Made by a program: the position numbers and the translations under genes | From: Clostridia bacterium | Lineage (GTDB): Bacteria; Bacillota; Clostridia; Peptostreptococcales; Anaerovoracaceae | Assembly: GCA_030537495.1 (NCBI GenBank) | Contig: JAUNMH010000003.1 | Location: forward strand, 62,001 to 126,000 | Length of the DNA stretch: 64,000 bases | Direction: 5' to 3' | Notes under the pieces: generated by a model | Database searches by the model: none | What the model saw: the letters and a program-made list of their open reading frames with translations, nothing else | Told to the model about the DNA's origin: nothing | Shown here: positions 60,673 to 64,000 of the stretch, one piece after another | Numbering within the stretch: the first letter of the stretch is position 1 | How the letters are laid out: every line of letters starts with the position of its first letter

Positions 60673-61863
60673 ATGAATATTTTAAGACAGCATAAGGCAA
60701 GCCGATATGTGCTGGGTGCGATTATCGCATTAGGAATCGTTGCATTGATTCCTCTTGGTAACGCAGCTTACAAAGCATATGCTACGGTAGATTATTGGGA
60801 TCTAAAGGCTGGAGATAAAACTGTCGCAGTATTTGTTTCTGAAAACGATGCAAAACAGGTTATTAAAGACGTAACAAATTACTACGTTGATAGGGGTGCA
60901 AAGTTAGAAGAAGTCCAGTGTTCACCTGAACTAACAGTTGTGGAGAAGACTTATAAGAAGGACGATGATATCAAACTTAGTGAAGTAGATGATACAGTAG
61001 AGTACATCGTAACTGGAACAAAGGAAAAGGAAGTCTACGAGGTAAAAGCCGGAGACACATTCTGGACAATCGCTGAAAAGAATGATTTAACTATCGAAGA
61101 ACTTGCTCAGATGAATCCAGGGTTAAAGAAGCAGAAGGCTCAGGAAAGCATTATGCCAGGGGATAAACTGAACCTTTATAAAATGAATCCTATTGTCAGA
61201 GTTACCACTACCCAGGTCGTTGAATCAGTTAAGAAAGTTGAGTTCAAGACTATAGTCAAAAAGACAGATTCTCTATATGTTGGCGAGACCAAAGTAAAGA
61301 GAGAAGGCGAAAACGGTAAGAGAAAAGTAACAGAAAGAATAGTTACAGAAAACGGAATACAGGTAAAATCTGAAGAACTGACTTCTAAAGTAATTAAGAA
61401 GAAAGTTAATAAGATTGTTCTTAAGGGAACTAAGAAGAAGCCAGTAGTTGCAGCTACAGCTACAACTACTACAAGTAGTCCATCATATTCAAATGTTTCA
61501 TATGACGGACCAACTTATTCCGGAGACGGCAGTGCAATTGTAAATTTTGCATGTCAGTTTGTAGGTAATCCGTATGTTTACGGCGGAACAAGCTTAACAA
61601 ATGGTGCAGACTGCTCGGGATTTATCCAGTCAGTATATGCACACTTTGGAATCAGCCTGCCACGTACAGGATTTACCTCTATAGGAAGATCTGTTCCATA
61701 TTCTCAGGCTAAGCCTGGAGATATTCTCTGCTCACCGGGACATTATTCCCTATACTTGGGAAATGGACAAATTGTCCACGCGATTAATGAACAGTATGGA
61801 ATAGGCATTACAAGTGTTAGTTTTACAGGTCCTATCTTCGACGTAAGAAGAGTAGTAGACTAA
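60673..61863 (+). CDS. cell-wall hydrolase with LysM, G5 and NlpC/P60 domains
   Basis: 396 aa from the ATG at 60673 (AAAGGA 5 bp upstream). An N-terminal membrane/signal segment (residues 12-35) is followed by a LysM domain (YEVKAGDTFWTIAEKNDLTIEELAQMNPG), a G5-type domain (VEFKTIVKKTDSLYVGETKVKREGENGKRKVTERIVTENG) and a Thr/Ser linker. The C-terminal NlpC/P60 peptidase has Cys in NGADCSGFIQSVYAHFGISLPRTG and His in PGHYSLYLGNGQIVHA. It cuts D-Glu/DAP-type bonds in peptidoglycan stem peptides outside the membrane. Confidence 0.93.
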   Translation: MNILRQHKASRYVLGAIIALGIVALIPLGNAAYKAYATVDYWDLKAGDKTVAVFVSENDAKQVIKDVTNYYVDRGAKLEEVQCSPELTVVEKTYKKDDDIKLSEVDDTVEYIVTGTKEKEVYEVKAGDTFWTIAEKNDLTIEELAQMNPGLKKQKAQESIMPGDKLNLYKMNPIVRVTTTQVVESVKKVEFKTIVKKTDSLYVGETKVKREGENGKRKVTERIVTENGIQVKSEELTSKVIKKKVNKIVLKGTKKKPVVAATATTTTSSPSYSNVSYDGPTYSGDGSAIVNFACQFVGNPYVYGGTSLTNGADCSGFIQSVYAHFGISLPRTGFTSIGRSVPYSQAKPGDILCSPGHYSLYLGNGQIVHAINEQYGIGITSVSFTGPIFDVRRVVD

Positions 61864-61905
61864 AGTAAAATTAACTGATATAATTAAATAAATCCAATAA
61901 CACCT

Positions 61906-61946
61906 AAGACGATTTCAACAGCTCTGCTTTTGGAATCGTCTTTTGA
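61906..61946 (+). terminator. intrinsic terminator after the NlpC/P60 gene
   Basis: AAGACGATT (61906-61914) pairs with AATCGTCTT (61934-61942), followed by TTTTG. Confidence 0.75.
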
Positions 61947-61998
61947 GGATTCTAAAAGGAAATACGGATTAATAAATTACATACAAGAGAAGGTAGCT

Positions 61999-63363
61999 AT
62001 GAATAACAGTTTGAAAAAAAGTATTGCGATTATCATGTCTCTGCTGGTAATAATGATGACATCTGTGTCTGTTTTTGCCGAAACTACAGATGAAGCAGAT
62101 AATGAGGTTAAGACCAGTAAGAATGCCCAGAAAGAGGCAGATATTTCTCTAGATGCGAGGAATGCCATAGTATATTGTGAAAATACAGGAGAAATAGTTT
62201 ACACAAAGAACATTCACGAAAGAGTGGAACCATTCAGCATTACCAAACTGATGACTGCCTTACTTGCAGTGCAGAATCTACCTCTGGACAAGGTAGTGGA
62301 GGTTCCTTATGAGGCAACACTTATAGGTGAATCCACAATGGGCCTTGTGACAGGGGAGAAAGTTACCGTAAGGGACCTTCTCTACGGAGCAATGCTACAT
62401 TCAGGAAACGACGCTTGCTATACCCTTGCAGTAGCTGTTTCCGGCAGCGAAAAGAAGTTCGTCAGACTCATGAACAAAACCGCCAGAAACATAGGATGCA
62501 AAGACACTCATTTTGCAAACCCTCATGGAATGAGAGATAAGAGACATTATACTACAGCCTACGATATGATGCTGATTTCCAAGCTGGCATTCTCAAATGA
62601 GGTTCTGGCAAAGATATCGGGAACTAAGGTCTACAAAATGGGAAAGACCAATAAGAGCAAGGCTAGAACAATGGATACTCATATTAGCGTAATAGAGGAT
62701 GACTCTAATAATATTAAATGTGCGAAGACAGGAACCTGGGATGAGAACAACTGCGGGATTTCAGTTTACTATGAAAAAGATGGGCTGAAGCTTGTAGCCC
62801 TTATTATGGGAGCTAAGACTGAAACAAGAAATAAGGATATACTCAATCTTGTGAACACCATTTCTTCAAGAGTCGAGGGAGTAAAGGTTGTTGGGAAAGG
62901 AGTAGCTCAGGGCAAGGTTAGAATCAAGCATGGAGCCAAGACTCGTCTAGAAGTATATACGAAAGACGTTGGATATGCTTTCATACCAAAGGAAGCCTCC
63001 GAGTCCCTAATCCAGACACAGGTAAAACTAAAGGACGACATTACAGCACCTGTTAAGAAGGGTGATATTGTGGGGACTTTAGAAATATATGCAACAGACG
63101 ATCTGGTAAATAAGGTGGACCTTGTTATAAAAGAAGATGTGGGAGAGGGATGGTTTCCTTCATATGTAGGAATCTCCAACACTACTACAATGATTATCGT
63201 TGGAGTAGTTCTTGTGATAGTACTACTTCTTCTATGGATTCAGGTTGCAAAGGCAAAGGCAAAGAGAAGAAGAAAGAAATTGCGTCAGGAAAAAATCAGA
63301 CGCATGGCTATGGAACAGCTGCGAGCAGAGCAGAGTCGCAAAGAAAGAGAGTGGCGTTTCTAG
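61999..63363 (+). CDS. D-alanyl-D-alanine carboxypeptidase (S11, DacA type)
   Basis: 454-aa low-molecular-weight PBP from the ATG at 61999 (GAAGG upstream); the frame extends upstream into the terminator region and was not used. A signal peptide to VSVFA is followed by SxxK in EPFSITKLMTA, SGN in LHSGNDACYTLAV and KTG in CAKTGTWDENNCG. A PBP5-like C-terminal beta domain, one membrane segment (IIVGVVLVIVLLLLWIQV) and a long basic cytoplasmic tail (KAKAKRRRKKLRQEK, then charged helix) complete it. It trims the terminal D-Ala of peptidoglycan. The basic tail is longer than the usual amphipathic anchor. Confidence 0.92.
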   Translation: MNNSLKKSIAIIMSLLVIMMTSVSVFAETTDEADNEVKTSKNAQKEADISLDARNAIVYCENTGEIVYTKNIHERVEPFSITKLMTALLAVQNLPLDKVVEVPYEATLIGESTMGLVTGEKVTVRDLLYGAMLHSGNDACYTLAVAVSGSEKKFVRLMNKTARNIGCKDTHFANPHGMRDKRHYTTAYDMMLISKLAFSNEVLAKISGTKVYKMGKTNKSKARTMDTHISVIEDDSNNIKCAKTGTWDENNCGISVYYEKDGLKLVALIMGAKTETRNKDILNLVNTISSRVEGVKVVGKGVAQGKVRIKHGAKTRLEVYTKDVGYAFIPKEASESLIQTQVKLKDDITAPVKKGDIVGTLEIYATDDLVNKVDLVIKEDVGEGWFPSYVGISNTTTMIIVGVVLVIVLLLLWIQVAKAKAKRRRKKLRQEKIRRMAMEQLRAEQSRKEREWRF

Positions 63364-64000
63364 ATGTTCGATATACAGGAAAATCTAAAAAAACTCCCGG
63401 ACTGCCCGGGAGTTTATATGCATAAGGATAAACTTGGTCAGATTATATATGTAGGGAAGGCAATTTCCTTGCGTAATCGTGTAAGACAGTACTTTCAGAG
63501 TACTGCTGTCAATAATCCTAAAGTCAGGGCAATGGTTTCCCATATTGCAGAGTTTGAGTACATAACCTGCAGCACGGAAATGGAAGCCCTTATTTTAGAG
63601 TGCAATCTTATAAAGAAATACGAACCAAAGTACAACGTGCTTCTTCGCGACGACAAAACCTATCCATATATTATGGTAACAACTTCGGAAGACTATCCGA
63701 GAGTCGTAAAAACCAGACTGGTAAAGAGAGACGGAAATAAGTACTTTGGCCCATATAGCGATGCGGGAGCTGTTAATCAGATAGTGGAACTTCTGACCCA
63801 GATCTATTCCCTGAAACAGTGTAGCACAAACAATTTCCCTGCCGGGCACAGACCGTGCCTGAACTACCACATTCAGACATGTAAGGGAGTCTGTACTGGG
63901 CACGTTTCTAAAGAAGAATATAACCAATCCATAAAGCATGTTCTGGATTTTCTAGGAGGCGAAGACAAGCCCTTAATCAGACAGCTTACAGATGAAATGA
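63364..64000 (+). CDS. uvrC: excinuclease ABC subunit C, 3' end outside window
   Basis: The nucleotide-excision repair nuclease UvrC makes the 3' incision through its N-terminal GIY-YIG domain. That domain is visible as PGVYMHKDKLGQIIYVGKAISLRNRVRQYF, with the EAL...CNLIKKYEPKYNVLLRDDKTYPYI continuation and the cysteine segment CLNYHIQTCKGVCTG. The ATG directly follows the dacA-type stop (TAGATG), so it is coupled. 212 complete codons are visible and the frame is open at the right edge. Confidence 0.95.
   Translation, partial: MFDIQENLKKLPDCPGVYMHKDKLGQIIYVGKAISLRNRVRQYFQSTAVNNPKVRAMVSHIAEFEYITCSTEMEALILECNLIKKYEPKYNVLLRDDKTYPYIMVTTSEDYPRVVKTRLVKRDGNKYFGPYSDAGAVNQIVELLTQIYSLKQCSTNNFPAGHRPCLNYHIQTCKGVCTGHVSKEEYNQSIKHVLDFLGGEDKPLIRQLTDEM

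Overview
The window looks like a chromosomal segment of a low-to-middle GC, strictly fermentative anaerobe of the Clostridia (Bacillota). Reasons: strong GGAGG-type ribosome sites, TTGACA-N17-TATAAT-type promoters, a glycyl radical enzyme with its activase, a cdaA-cdaR-glmM-glmS locus, a raiA-motif RNA between comFC and the hibernation factor gene, AzlCD, LysM/G5/NlpC cell-wall enzymes and a two-[4Fe-4S] protein beside Mrp. A Eubacteriales family XIII/Anaerovoracaceae-like host is my guess, not something the sequence proves. Almost all of the window is densely packed core genome; the one accessory-looking stretch is about 20.5-25.1 kb.

Layout. 0-6.1 kb: yhaM (cut by the left edge), a degenerate CCA-adding-enzyme homologue, recD2, comFC, then a raiA-motif RNA with its own promoter and, convergently, hpf. 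6.2-13.4 kb: one long operon, cdaA-cdaR-glmM-glmS-ahcY-DUF436 (c-di-AMP synthesis, amino-sugar supply, SAH hydrolysis). 13.4-20.5 kb: a divergent catabolic locus with an AraC-type regulator carrying a GH39-like tail, a glycyl radical enzyme (GRE) of unassigned reaction, its radical SAM activase and an NhaC-family transporter. The regulator/GRE gap holds a 21-bp-phased direct repeat and an 18-bp palindrome. 20.5-25.1 kb: small membrane and exported proteins of unknown function separated by three copies of one terminator-like repeat and a family of CGCTACTTT mini-repeats, ending in about 900 bp without a convincing gene.

25.1-35.5 kb: gltX, dnaE, pfkA, an HdeD-like membrane protein, two FAD-dependent oxidoreductases and an sce7726-type protein, most of them overlapping or nearly touching. 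35.5-37.4 kb: a DUF134/NifX-like fusion with a structured leader and an internal translation start, then a TatD-associated radical SAM protein. 37.4-42.7 kb: a zinc-finger/HTH protein followed by a peptide-use operon of M32 carboxypeptidase homologue (catalytic HEXXH destroyed), MFS transporter and PepX. 42.8-46.5 kb: a MetA-aspartokinase fusion, an iron-sulfur FrhB-like mini-protein and Mrp. 46.6-57 kb: a secreted FN3 protein, AzlCD, an AEC carrier, a cysteine-rich protein, a CoA-transferase, a purine-type permease, a lipoprotein and a cation/Ca2+ antiporter. 57-64 kb: a 2-hydroxyacid dehydrogenase, rdgB, a YihY-type protein, a lipid kinase, an NlpC/P60 hydrolase, a DacA-type carboxypeptidase and uvrC (cut by the right edge).

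The points most likely to be new biology are the GRE locus (its enzyme lacks both the Cys-X-Glu and the Gly-His signatures of known GRE eliminases), the inactive-looking M32 homologue co-operonic with PepX, the MetA-LysC fusion, the DUF134-NifX fusion with its internal start, and the CCA-enzyme homologue with altered nucleotide-selecting residues. No tRNA, rRNA, CRISPR array, prophage or recognisable transposase was seen.
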